From an uncultured Halomicronema sp. (GTDB lineage: Bacteria; Cyanobacteriota; Cyanobacteriia; Phormidesmidales; Phormidesmidaceae), in NCBI GenBank assembly GCA_937897665.1, contig CALCPB010000646.1, positions 1 to 6,059 on the forward strand: a stretch of DNA of 6,059 bases, given 5' to 3'. The translations under genes and the position numbers were made by a program. Shown piece after piece: positions 1-5,300 of this stretch (the stretch's first letter is position 1; each line of letters opens with the position of its first letter). Under the pieces are notes generated by a model, which had not been told where the DNA came from, did not search any database, and saw only the letters and a list, made by a program, of their open reading frames with translations.

Positions 1-78
1 ATTAGGGCTGGCTCGCAATGGCATGATGGCCCGGTCGAGATTCACCGGGTAGACCTGCGCTATTGGTCTGCCCGGTGA
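1..78 (+). CDS. Possible C-terminal end of a gene entering from the left (unidentified)
   Basis: Frame 1 is open from the window edge to a TGA at 76-78 and reads about 25 residues, including WHDGPVEIHRVDLRYW. The composition looks protein-like, but I do not recognise a family. Against it: the last 12 codons coincide with a strong inverted repeat (42-78), which could by itself shape the apparent peptide. A second open stretch in frame 2 (53-160) follows immediately, so a frameshifted or decayed gene end is also possible. There is no start codon in view, so nothing about function can be said. Confidence 0.22.
   Translation: MRAGSQWHDGPVEIHRVDLRYWSAR
42..78. repeat. 14-bp imperfect inverted repeat (hairpin) with 9-nt loop
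   Basis: The left arm TCACCGGGTAGACC (42-55) pairs with the right arm GGTCTGCCCGGTGA (65-78). All 14 positions pair, one of them as a G-U wobble when the plus strand is transcribed, around the loop TGCGCTATT (56-64). CCCGGT at 30-35 can also pair with ACCGGG at 44-49, so the left arm has two mutually exclusive partners. No T-run follows directly (the next bases are CCTTCAG), so it is not a canonical intrinsic terminator. It could be an RNA element, a decayed mobile-element end, or a hairpin at the end of an upstream gene. Confidence 0.6.
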
Positions 79-281
79 CCTTCAGCAAGAGCCCCAAAAA
101 TTTGCCGAGGGAGGTATGACGCTGCCAGAAAACACTGGGGTATTTTTTGTTCACTATTAAGCTTGTCGTAGCTCGTGTCGGACTCCCAATGTTCTTGAAG
201 CTAATTTTCTCAAGAAGCTGGGCTGATAAATCGCTTGGCTAAAGCAGCAGTTGTTGCGTTTGAACTATGGGGGAATCGGCC

Positions 282-512
282 ATGAAATGGGAGCGGGGAC
301 GACGCAGTACCAATATTGAAGACCGTCGGGGGCAGAGCGTACAACGCGGGGGCATGATTGGGGGTGGCGGACTGGGCACGCTCGCGATCTCGCTACTGAG
401 AGCTCTCCTAGGGGGCGATCTGTCAGACGTGCTGCAGCCTTCAGCGCAGGCTCCTGTCGCTACTGAAAGCGCCCCCAGACCAGCAGCAGAAGACGAGCTG
501 GCGACTTTCTGA
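282..512 (+). pseudogene. N-terminal remnant of a YpfJ-type neutral zinc metallopeptidase
   Basis: The frame encodes 76 residues from ATG 282 to TGA 510-512. The N-terminus MKWERGRRSTNIEDRRGQ is the hallmark opening of the YpfJ/Zn_peptidase_2 family (usually M-R-W-x-x-x-R-x-S-x-N-x-E-D-R-R). A glycine-rich stretch and a hydrophobic segment follow (about residues 27-45, GGGGLGTLAISLLRALLGGD), then a proline/alanine linker and DELATF (71-76). In intact family members this last motif runs on into the extracytoplasmic peptidase domain with its HExxH zinc site. Here a stop falls right after it, and none of the three plus-strand frames from 510 to 612 resumes the family sequence, so at least the catalytic three quarters is missing. 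ATG 282 is preferred over ATG 267 because family members begin M-(R/K)-W; a GGGGGA lies 7 nt upstream of it. The remnant might still yield a short membrane peptide, but it cannot be a protease. Confidence 0.8.
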
Positions 513-518
513 CCCCCC

Positions 519-532
519 ACCGCGGTCGCGGT
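519..532. repeat. Short GC-rich palindrome after the metallopeptidase remnant
   Basis: ACCGCG (519-524) and CGCGGT (527-532) are perfect 6-bp arms around a 2-nt centre. No T-run follows; instead TAGAAT (532-537) overlaps its right edge and resembles a -10 hexamer reading rightward. The site lies in the roughly 100-bp gap between the remnant and the converging glycosyltransferase gene. It is either a chance GC palindrome or a relic of the sequence joined at the deletion point. Confidence 0.35.
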
Positions 533-612
533 AGAATGAGCAATCAAGGCCAAAGCGGCACTGCGGTGCTATCAATTCGACGATATCTACTGGACCTGAC
601 GTTAAACTGCGG

Positions 613-2469
613 CTAAGACACGTTAGCACCACATTGAAAATGGATGTAGAGATAGCCACCTTTGTTACCTTGAGGGGTTTCTGGGGCTAGCTGACAGATC
701 TCAGGCTTTTCGATAATTAAGGGGTCGTTCTCGTCGATTTCTGAGCGAATCACCCAAACATCCGCTGGCATCGACAGTTGATTAACCAGCCTGGTGAAAC
801 GCTGAGTGACGGGTTGGTCAGTGCCATACCCTTGCTTCAGGGTAAAAAACTGCGGGGCGACTTGCCAGCCGCTGCTCGCGTGGTCGGGTGAAAAGTGCCG
901 ATCAATTTCCCAAGCGAGGCTCAAAAATTTTGCCCCAATAACTGTGGGCTGTTCAAACACTTTTTCGGTCGATGCCAAAACAATGGGATGGGCCGAATGG
1001 GTTTGAATATAGGGGATAAAGCGATCGGGCGCATAGTATTTGGGAAACGCCAAGTTGTTGATGATCATGAGGGCGCTAATTAACCCCGCCACCCAGGTGA
1101 ATTGGACAAAGCGCCGACCCGAGACCCGACGACGGCTGAAGGGCAAGGATACGCTGAGGGGCGCACGGGGCGATCGCCCTTGCCAGTATTGAGCAAAAAT
1201 ACCGCCTGCCAACACCATCAAGGCTGGATAGTAGGTGAACTTGTAGCGCAACCCACGGGTGATGTCTGAACCGTAGACGTAGCAAATGAAGGCAAAAATA
1301 CCCAGCATGGCCACCCAAAAGCCACCGACCACGACTAAGCCAATATGACCTTGGGGCACTTGGTTAAGAGATTTTGCACCTTTGATCAGGGCGGGGATGA
1401 ATTTGAAGATGAACAATAACGTCAGCAAAATGGTGACGCCAATGAAAACAAAGTCAAAGGGCGTTTGAGCAAAGAAGTTGGCCGGTGTGACGAAACTGGT
1501 GAGGATGGCAGCAAGGGTTTGCGCCAAAGGATTGATCCACCTCATTAGGGGGCCGCTTTCTCGCAGAAAGGTGGTTTGGGGGCTGCCGTGAAAATTGAGC
1601 AAAACCGGTAGCCACAGGAAAATGCTCAATGCTGTCGCTGCGGCTACCGCATAAATCGGCCGCCAATAGGGCTGCCACAGGGTGGCCAACCGACGTTGTC
1701 GCACTTGCTGGATGGCGATCGCCGCCAGAACTAAGCCTTCAGCTGCAAAAGTTAAGGCTGAGAAATAGTGATTGGCAAAGGCAAAGGCATTGATCAAAAC
1801 CCAGACCCCGCAGAGCAGCCAATCAGGTGTCTTGGCGGTTAATACCGCTCGAGTCGCGACCACAAAACAGCCCAGAGAGAGGCTGATCAGCGTGATGCCG
1901 AGGCCGTAGTGGCGCGCCTCTTGCGACAAGAACAAACTAAACGGCGAGACCGCCATGAAAGCTGCACTGAGCAGTCCTGCCGTTGAGGACTGAAAGGTGT
2001 TTTGAGCGACCCAAAAGATAGCAGGCACCGATAGCGACCCAAGCAAAGCGGAAAACAGTCGTGATACGGCCAGAGATGCCACTGCCCCATCAGCGGTAAA
2101 CCAATCCATCCAGAGGTGCGCCAGCATAAAATAAGCGGGCGGATGGTTGTTTTCTTGCAGCAAATACCGTGCCGAGTCAATGGGCGCCGCACTGGCATCG
2201 CGGATCAGGGGCCGAAGAAGCGCCTCCAGATCAACGACTTGCTCCGTCGGCAAGAAATAGCTGCTGTTGCCCAGGCTAAAGATGACTGTACTGACCTCAT
2301 CCATCCAGGCGGTTTTGAGGTCGAGGTGGGTAACCCGCAACCCGACCCCTAGTAAAAAGAGCAAACAAACCATCATCCAGGTCCGTCGGGCGGAATCTGG
2401 CTGATGTTGACTCAACGTTTCTGGCTGACCCAGCACGGCTCTCAATGCCATTGCCCTCACTACGCTCAT
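613..2469 (-). CDS. Multi-pass membrane glycosyltransferase, GT39/PMT_2-like
   Basis: The 618-residue protein is predicted to be an integral membrane enzyme that transfers a sugar from a polyprenyl-phosphate-linked donor to an acceptor outside the cytoplasmic membrane, by analogy with the GT-C fold PMT/ArnT class. The first membrane helix is near residues 31-46. It is followed by the acidic pair D57-E58 in the first outer loop (TAWMDEVS), the position of the catalytic acidic residue in this class. Family-typical motifs include NNHPPAYF (107-114), SQEARHYGL (182-190) and a late RGLRYKFTYYPALMVLAG segment (405-422). About a dozen hydrophobic helices are visible up to residue 472, then a soluble C-terminal domain of about 145 residues. 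Start choice is open: ATG 2469 is used, TTG 2484 would add 5 residues directly after an in-frame stop, and ATG 2451, with GAGGG just upstream, would give 612. Donor and acceptor cannot be inferred, and no glycan cluster adjoins it. Confidence 0.85.
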   Translation of the reverse strand: MSVVRAMALRAVLGQPETLSQHQPDSARRTWMMVCLLFLLGVGLRVTHLDLKTAWMDEVSTVIFSLGNSSYFLPTEQVVDLEALLRPLIRDASAAPIDSARYLLQENNHPPAYFMLAHLWMDWFTADGAVASLAVSRLFSALLGSLSVPAIFWVAQNTFQSSTAGLLSAAFMAVSPFSLFLSQEARHYGLGITLISLSLGCFVVATRAVLTAKTPDWLLCGVWVLINAFAFANHYFSALTFAAEGLVLAAIAIQQVRQRRLATLWQPYWRPIYAVAAATALSIFLWLPVLLNFHGSPQTTFLRESGPLMRWINPLAQTLAAILTSFVTPANFFAQTPFDFVFIGVTILLTLLFIFKFIPALIKGAKSLNQVPQGHIGLVVVGGFWVAMLGIFAFICYVYGSDITRGLRYKFTYYPALMVLAGGIFAQYWQGRSPRAPLSVSLPFSRRRVSGRRFVQFTWVAGLISALMIINNLAFPKYYAPDRFIPYIQTHSAHPIVLASTEKVFEQPTVIGAKFLSLAWEIDRHFSPDHASSGWQVAPQFFTLKQGYGTDQPVTQRFTRLVNQLSMPADVWVIRSEIDENDPLIIEKPEICQLAPETPQGNKGGYLYIHFQCGANVS

Positions 2470-2732
2470 AACCCAATTGCTCAATCATAGTATCTGCAAA
2501 AGGGACGCCCGCTGCCGTTGGCCATGTGGCAGTCATGCCTGGTTGTCTGACGGCTCAGAATTGAACAATGAAAGCCGATTTGAGGGGTTCAGTCCGGTCT
2601 GCTGACACGGGCAGACATCGTTGACGGTGCAAAGTTTACAGCCCTGAGCGGATGAGGGAGATGCCGGCAGACCTAGTCTCAAAAATTTTAGTTGTTTAGT
2701 CGATGACGAGCTCGAATCTTGGTCATAAACCA

Positions 2733-2749
2733 GTGTTTCTTAGAAACAC
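2733..2749. promoter_or_regulatory. 17-bp operator-like palindrome GTGTTTC-TTA-GAAACAC
   Basis: The 7-bp arms GTGTTTC (2733-2739) and GAAACAC (2743-2749) are exact reverse complements around a 3-bp centre. The symmetry and size fit the binding site of a dimeric helix-turn-helix regulator. It lies about 265 bp from the glycosyltransferase start and 170 bp from the CHAD start. I cannot match it to a named regulator; it does not fit the NtcA pattern GTA-N8-TAC. A small RNA hairpin is the alternative reading, although a 3-base loop with no T-run makes a terminator unlikely. Confidence 0.4.
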
Positions 2750-2771
2750 ACGAGCGTTCTAACGGTACAAA

Positions 2772-2792
2772 TTGAGGGGCGATCGCCCTCAA
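2772..2792. repeat. HIP1 site extended into a 21-nt bulged palindrome
   Basis: The HIP1 core at 2779-2786 is flanked by TTGAGGG on the left and CCTCAA on the right. With a single bulged G the flanks also pair, giving arms of about ten bases. No T-run follows on either strand, and it lies upstream of both neighbouring genes, so it is not read as a terminator. Confidence 0.4.
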
Positions 2793-2847
2793 CTGCCGAC
2801 GGTCAGTCATGGCTGAGTCATTAAAATGCAGGATTCAACAGAGAGCA

Positions 2848-2903
2848 TTATTAAGTTTGGGTTAAGCTCAGGCTGTTTTGATTAAGAGCTTCGTTAGGTT
2901 AAT
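2848..2903 (+). promoter_or_regulatory. TTAA direct repeats upstream of the CHAD gene (possible Pho-box-like site)
   Basis: TTATTAAG (2848-2855) and GGGTTAAG (2859-2866) are spaced 11 bp start to start. AGGTTAAT follows at 2896-2903, and a further ATTAAG lies at 2881-2886. Cyanobacterial Pho boxes bound by SphR/PhoB are described as tandem 8-mers close to CTTAACCT with 3-bp spacers; the reverse complement is AGGTTAAG. The second and third elements each match that at seven of eight positions, but the first is weaker and the array is not regular throughout. A phosphate-responsive site would suit a polyphosphate-binding product. This is a tentative call. Confidence 0.25.
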
Positions 2904-2920
2904 TCCCCTTCGATGACCGG

Positions 2921-4084
2921 ATGGCGAATTGGACTCACACGATGAAAACAGCACTCAAGAAAACGGTGGGCATGCTTGCGGCGGAAGCCATAGAAACTTT
3001 TCTACAAGCTGCTGAAAGCTATGAAACCGCAACGCTGAAGGATCAAGATCCCGAAAACCTGCATCAGATGCGCGTCAATTTGCGCCGTCTCAGAACGGCG
3101 ATGCAGGTGTTTAGTCCCAGTATTCAGCTACCACGGGCTGGTCGAGAAGTGCGAGTCGCTCAGGTCGCTCGGCGGTTAGGCACGCTGCGCGATTTAGACG
3201 TTGTTATGACCACCCTGCAAGACGAATATCGCCCCGACTTACCCGAGGCCGAACGAAAGGTATTGGCAACCCTCTTTGCCAACCTCGAAAAAAATCGCAA
3301 AAAAGCCTTCAAACAAGTTAAACGAGAGCTGCGGGGCGATCGCTACCAGACCCTAAAAGCGCGTTTGCACAAGTGGGCAGCTGACCCTAAATGTCATGCC
3401 AGCGCGCAGCTCACTATCGAGACTGTATTGCCCGATCTCATTCAGCCCGCCGTGAGCCAACTCTGGTTGCAGTCTGGCTGGCTCGTGAGTACTGAGCCGC
3501 CCCCGTCCGGGTTTAAACCCGTCACACCGCTCAATACCTCCATTGATGAGCTGGTGGCCTGCCATAGTCAGCCGCTTCACAGTTTGAGAAAGCAAGTCAA
3601 ACGAGTGCGCTATCAGCTCAAGTTTGTGTCGTCCTGTTATGGCGATCGCCTCGACTCAGAACTGGCGCGACTGGCCGATCTGCAGGATGTCTTAGGCACA
3701 CTGCAAGATAGTTTGATCATGGCCAGTTTTTTGCAAGCAGCCGTGCCGAAGTGGCAAACTAAGCTCCCCACCTTAAAGGCGCTATTAGCAGCTCAGCGGC
3801 AGCGGGTTTGGCAACAGTGGCAGACCCATCAGCAGTACTATCTCAAGCCAGAAAATCGCGCGGCGCTGCGGCAAATTTTGCTGCAGCCAGGCACCCCAAG
3901 CGCCTCCGCTAAAGCGCCTAAAGCCAAGGCTAAAGCAACGACTAAAAAGGCTGCAGCAACCGCCTCAACCCGACGAACCACAAAGAAATCTACCTCGGCT
4001 CGCTCTACTAAGTCGTCAACTCGAACCAAGAAAACAGGTGGCTCTCAGAATGCTGCAGACAACAACTCCAGTGATCAGGTTTGA
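2921..4084 (+). CDS. CHAD-domain protein with a lysine/arginine-rich C-terminal tail
   Basis: The protein has 387 residues. CHAD is an all-helical domain with conserved histidines and basic residues; characterised members bind inorganic polyphosphate. Repeat one is seen as HQMRVNLRRLRTAMQVF (48-64) and LGTLRDLDVV (86-95). Repeat two is LHSLRKQVKRVRYQLKF (219-235) and LADLQDVLGTLQD (251-263). There is no CYTH/triphosphate tunnel domain, so this is a stand-alone CHAD protein. No signal peptide or membrane helix is present, suggesting a cytoplasmic location. From about residue 325 the sequence becomes low-complexity: residues 331-371 contain 15 Lys/Arg and no acidic residue, set among Ala, Thr and Ser, like a histone-H1-type tail. 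The start at ATG 2921 is preferred only as the first in-frame ATG; ATG 2942 (MKTALKK) is a good alternative, and neither has a clear ribosome binding site. TTAA repeats lie just upstream. The physiological role is inferred from the family only. Confidence 0.9.
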   Translation: MANWTHTMKTALKKTVGMLAAEAIETFLQAAESYETATLKDQDPENLHQMRVNLRRLRTAMQVFSPSIQLPRAGREVRVAQVARRLGTLRDLDVVMTTLQDEYRPDLPEAERKVLATLFANLEKNRKKAFKQVKRELRGDRYQTLKARLHKWAADPKCHASAQLTIETVLPDLIQPAVSQLWLQSGWLVSTEPPPSGFKPVTPLNTSIDELVACHSQPLHSLRKQVKRVRYQLKFVSSCYGDRLDSELARLADLQDVLGTLQDSLIMASFLQAAVPKWQTKLPTLKALLAAQRQRVWQQWQTHQQYYLKPENRAALRQILLQPGTPSASAKAPKAKAKATTKKAAATASTRRTTKKSTSARSTKSSTRTKKTGGSQNAADNNSSDQV

Positions 4085-4118
4085 GGCTGCTGGCTGCTTC
4101 AAAATTGCCTCTGACCAC

Positions 4119-4152
4119 GCGGCATGACTAAAAAAACATGATTTGCTGCCGC
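4119..4152. repeat. Inverted repeat spanning the CHAD/DUF362 convergent junction
   Basis: GCGGCA (4119-4124) pairs with TGCCGC (4147-4152) across a 22-nt loop that includes the DUF362 stop codon and an A7 run (T-run on the minus strand). It is the only stem found near the 43-bp gap between the convergent genes. It lacks a T-tract after the stem in either direction, so a terminator role is weakly supported. Confidence 0.25.
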
Positions 4153-4928
4153 TGCGCTTGAATCGATGACAGATATGGGGCGATCGCCTCTTGACCGACT
4201 TCGCAGGCGCGTTGATCAACGGCTAACAGATCATCCCCCCAAATCACCTGACCCAGAGTAACAGCATCACCGCGATCGGGTCGCCAGTCGTGACTGATAA
4301 ACTTTTGGTCACAGTCCACCACTGCGCCCTCAAATCGATGCCCCAAGGTGAAATACACATCTTGCAAAACCTCCGGGACGGAGGGTCGGTGCAGCTGGCC
4401 GCGTGAACTGGTGCTGCGGGCTTTGTAGCGACTACGCGGAAATAGCCCATACAGATTTTTGAGCGATGCTGAGATCAGCGATTGCCCCTTGAGCGTCGTG
4501 CGCTTAAAGGCCCCGACCGAGATGCGACAATCCACGGTCTGTAAAATGGCTGGTGCCCACATCGTGGCAAATCGCACCGGCTGTGGCGATCGGTTAGGAT
4601 ATGCTGCTAGCTCCAGCGTGTCGGCATCCAAAAGCCGCATCCCGTCATCCAGCAGTAAATAGACGCCTAACTTGCCCATGATGTCGGCAAACGACACCTT
4701 CGAGCACACGCCTTCCACAATCAAAATCTCGGCCTGCGGACTGGCCTGCCGTAACCCCGTCAAAACCTGCTGCAAAACCGCTAGGCTCACGGTGGCCGGT
4801 GGCCCTACCGGATAGCCTAAATTAGGCTTGACCAAAATTTTGCGGGCGTTATGGGCGGCAGCAGGCGGTGCGTAAACAAAAGCTGTAGTCTCAGCCACCG
4901 TGACGGTGGAGGTTTCGATAACGGTCAT
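4128..4928 (-). CDS. DUF362 domain-containing protein
   Basis: The protein has 266 residues and belongs to the DUF362 family (PF04015), whose biochemical function is not established. Motifs typical of the family are KPNLGYPVGPPATV (34-47), the ILIVEG strand (68-73), SASLKNLYGLFP (153-164) and VIWGDDLLAVDQRACE (228-243). Many DUF362 proteins also carry a ferredoxin-like 4Fe-4S module; here the four cysteines (75, 134, 206, 242) are scattered and no CxxCxxC cluster exists, so this is the single-domain form. No signal peptide or membrane helix is seen. The start is set at ATG 4928; TTG 4931 directly before it would add one residue. A TATAGT lies about 30 bp upstream. The gene converges on the CHAD gene and diverges from the carboxypeptidase gene, so it is probably transcribed alone. 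Confidence 0.85.
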   Translation of the reverse strand: MTVIETSTVTVAETTAFVYAPPAAAHNARKILVKPNLGYPVGPPATVSLAVLQQVLTGLRQASPQAEILIVEGVCSKVSFADIMGKLGVYLLLDDGMRLLDADTLELAAYPNRSPQPVRFATMWAPAILQTVDCRISVGAFKRTTLKGQSLISASLKNLYGLFPRSRYKARSTSSRGQLHRPSVPEVLQDVYFTLGHRFEGAVVDCDQKFISHDWRPDRGDAVTLGQVIWGDDLLAVDQRACEVGQEAIAPYLSSIQAQRQQIMFF

Positions 4929-4958
4929 CAAGGTGCATCAATCAATAAGCTCGCCTTT

Positions 4959-4964
4959 ACTATA
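4959..4964 (-). promoter_or_regulatory. Candidate -10 element for the DUF362 gene
   Basis: On the minus strand 4964-4959 reads TATAGT, five of six matches to TATAAT, and lies 30 bp upstream of ATG 4928. No good -35 hexamer is found 16-18 bp further upstream (around 4981-4987, GC-rich). The call rests on the -10 alone. Confidence 0.35.
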
Positions 4965-5051
4965 GGCCGGTGGCGCTTCAGGAGGGCGGTGCAGACTGAT
5001 TGTCATGACCGGTGCCTCGCGGCATCAGCTCACACTAGTTCTCAGTGATCG

Positions 5052-5067
5052 GACTGCCGATGCAGTC
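5052..5067. repeat. Hairpin GACTGC-CGAT-GCAGTC
   Basis: GACTGC (5052-5057) and GCAGTC (5062-5067) are exact 6-bp arms around a tetraloop; the flanking G5051 and T5068 add a wobble pair. No T-run follows. The core recurs nearby as CAGTCCTGACTG at 5135-5146. It might be a protein-binding site or a small RNA stem; its role is unknown. Confidence 0.35.
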
Positions 5068-5267
5068 TGGGAAATGCAGGGGAGCCAAGGAGCAGGAGAG
5101 CCAGATCGGTAGCCTTGTTTTAGAGAATCGGTATCAGTCCTGACTGGCAGTCCATTGATAGGGGTTGGCGAGATGATGAGGACATTGCCGAACAGAGGCT
5201 GCCCTCTTAGCAATTGCGACACAGTCCCCCGAACCGCGATCGCTCATGCAAAAAGGCAACTTTCCGC

Positions 5268-5273
5268 TAGGAT
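5268..5273 (+). promoter_or_regulatory. Candidate -10 element for the carboxypeptidase gene
   Basis: TAGGAT in the context GCTAGGATGATT resembles cyanobacterial -10 regions and lies 27 bp upstream of ATG 5301. No recognisable -35 element is present at the expected distance (about 5245-5250). The resulting leader would be only about 20 nt. Confidence 0.3.
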
Positions 5274-5300
5274 GATTGCCGATGCGTGAACTGTGCCCCG

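Larger units (their letters stand above)
2470..2920. other. Divergent intergenic region between the glycosyltransferase and CHAD genes
   Basis: No coding frame here is convincing. The stretch contains a weak inverted repeat GTCTGC/GCAGAC (2597-2602 and 2611-2616), an 8-bp palindrome CGAGCTCG (2707-2714), a 17-bp operator-like palindrome (2733-2749), an extended HIP1 palindrome (2772-2792) and TTAA-containing repeats (2848-2903). It must hold promoters for both flanking genes. I could not pick a convincing -35/-10 pair for the leftward gene; TATGAT (2489-2484 on the minus strand) is the nearest -10 look-alike but sits too close to the start to be persuasive. Confidence 0.7.
4929..5300. other. 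Divergent intergenic region between DUF362 and carboxypeptidase genes
   Basis: This 372-bp stretch holds no convincing gene. It contains candidate -10 elements for each flanking gene (4959-4964 minus, 5268-5273 plus), a stable hairpin (5052-5067), a 12-bp palindrome CAGTCCTGACTG (5135-5146) and a HIP1 site (5236). A 38-codon frame (ATG 5173 to TGA 5287-5289) is open but has no recognisable sequence. Confidence 0.7.

Noticed and set aside
92..149. CCCCA (92-96) with TGGGG (136-140) followed by TATTTTTTG as an intrinsic terminator
   Set aside because: The stem is only 5 bp with a loop of nearly 40 nt, too weak to call despite the T-run.
192..216. TTCTTGA / TCAAGAA inverted repeat upstream of the metallopeptidase remnant
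   Set aside because: The 7-bp AT-rich arms with an 11-nt loop are close to chance expectation, and no promoter elements could be aligned with them.
239..553. 104-codon minus-strand open frame opposite the metallopeptidase remnant
   Set aside because: The Pro/Ser/Arg-rich sequence is typical of the complement of a GC-rich coding frame, and the plus strand has a clear family match.
441..659. 72-codon minus-strand frame overlapping the glycosyltransferase 3' end
   Set aside because: It overlaps a well-supported gene in another frame and has no recognisable domain.
2297..2536. 79-codon minus-strand frame with its own ATG at the glycosyltransferase 5' end
   Set aside because: Its sequence is not protein-like, and most of it overlaps the glycosyltransferase in another frame, where membrane-helix and DE-loop features are clear.
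2772..2792. Extended HIP1 palindrome as a terminator
   Set aside because: No T-tract follows on either strand, and it sits upstream of both flanking genes rather than after a 3' end.
3893..4084. CHAD tail as a tandem DNA repeat or PASK motif
   Set aside because: The Lys/Ala/Thr/Ser units are irregular in DNA and protein, and acidic residues that define PASK stretches are missing.
5173..5289. 38-codon plus-strand frame before the carboxypeptidase gene
   Set aside because: There is no good ribosome binding site and no recognisable sequence, and it crosses the candidate -10 element of the next gene.
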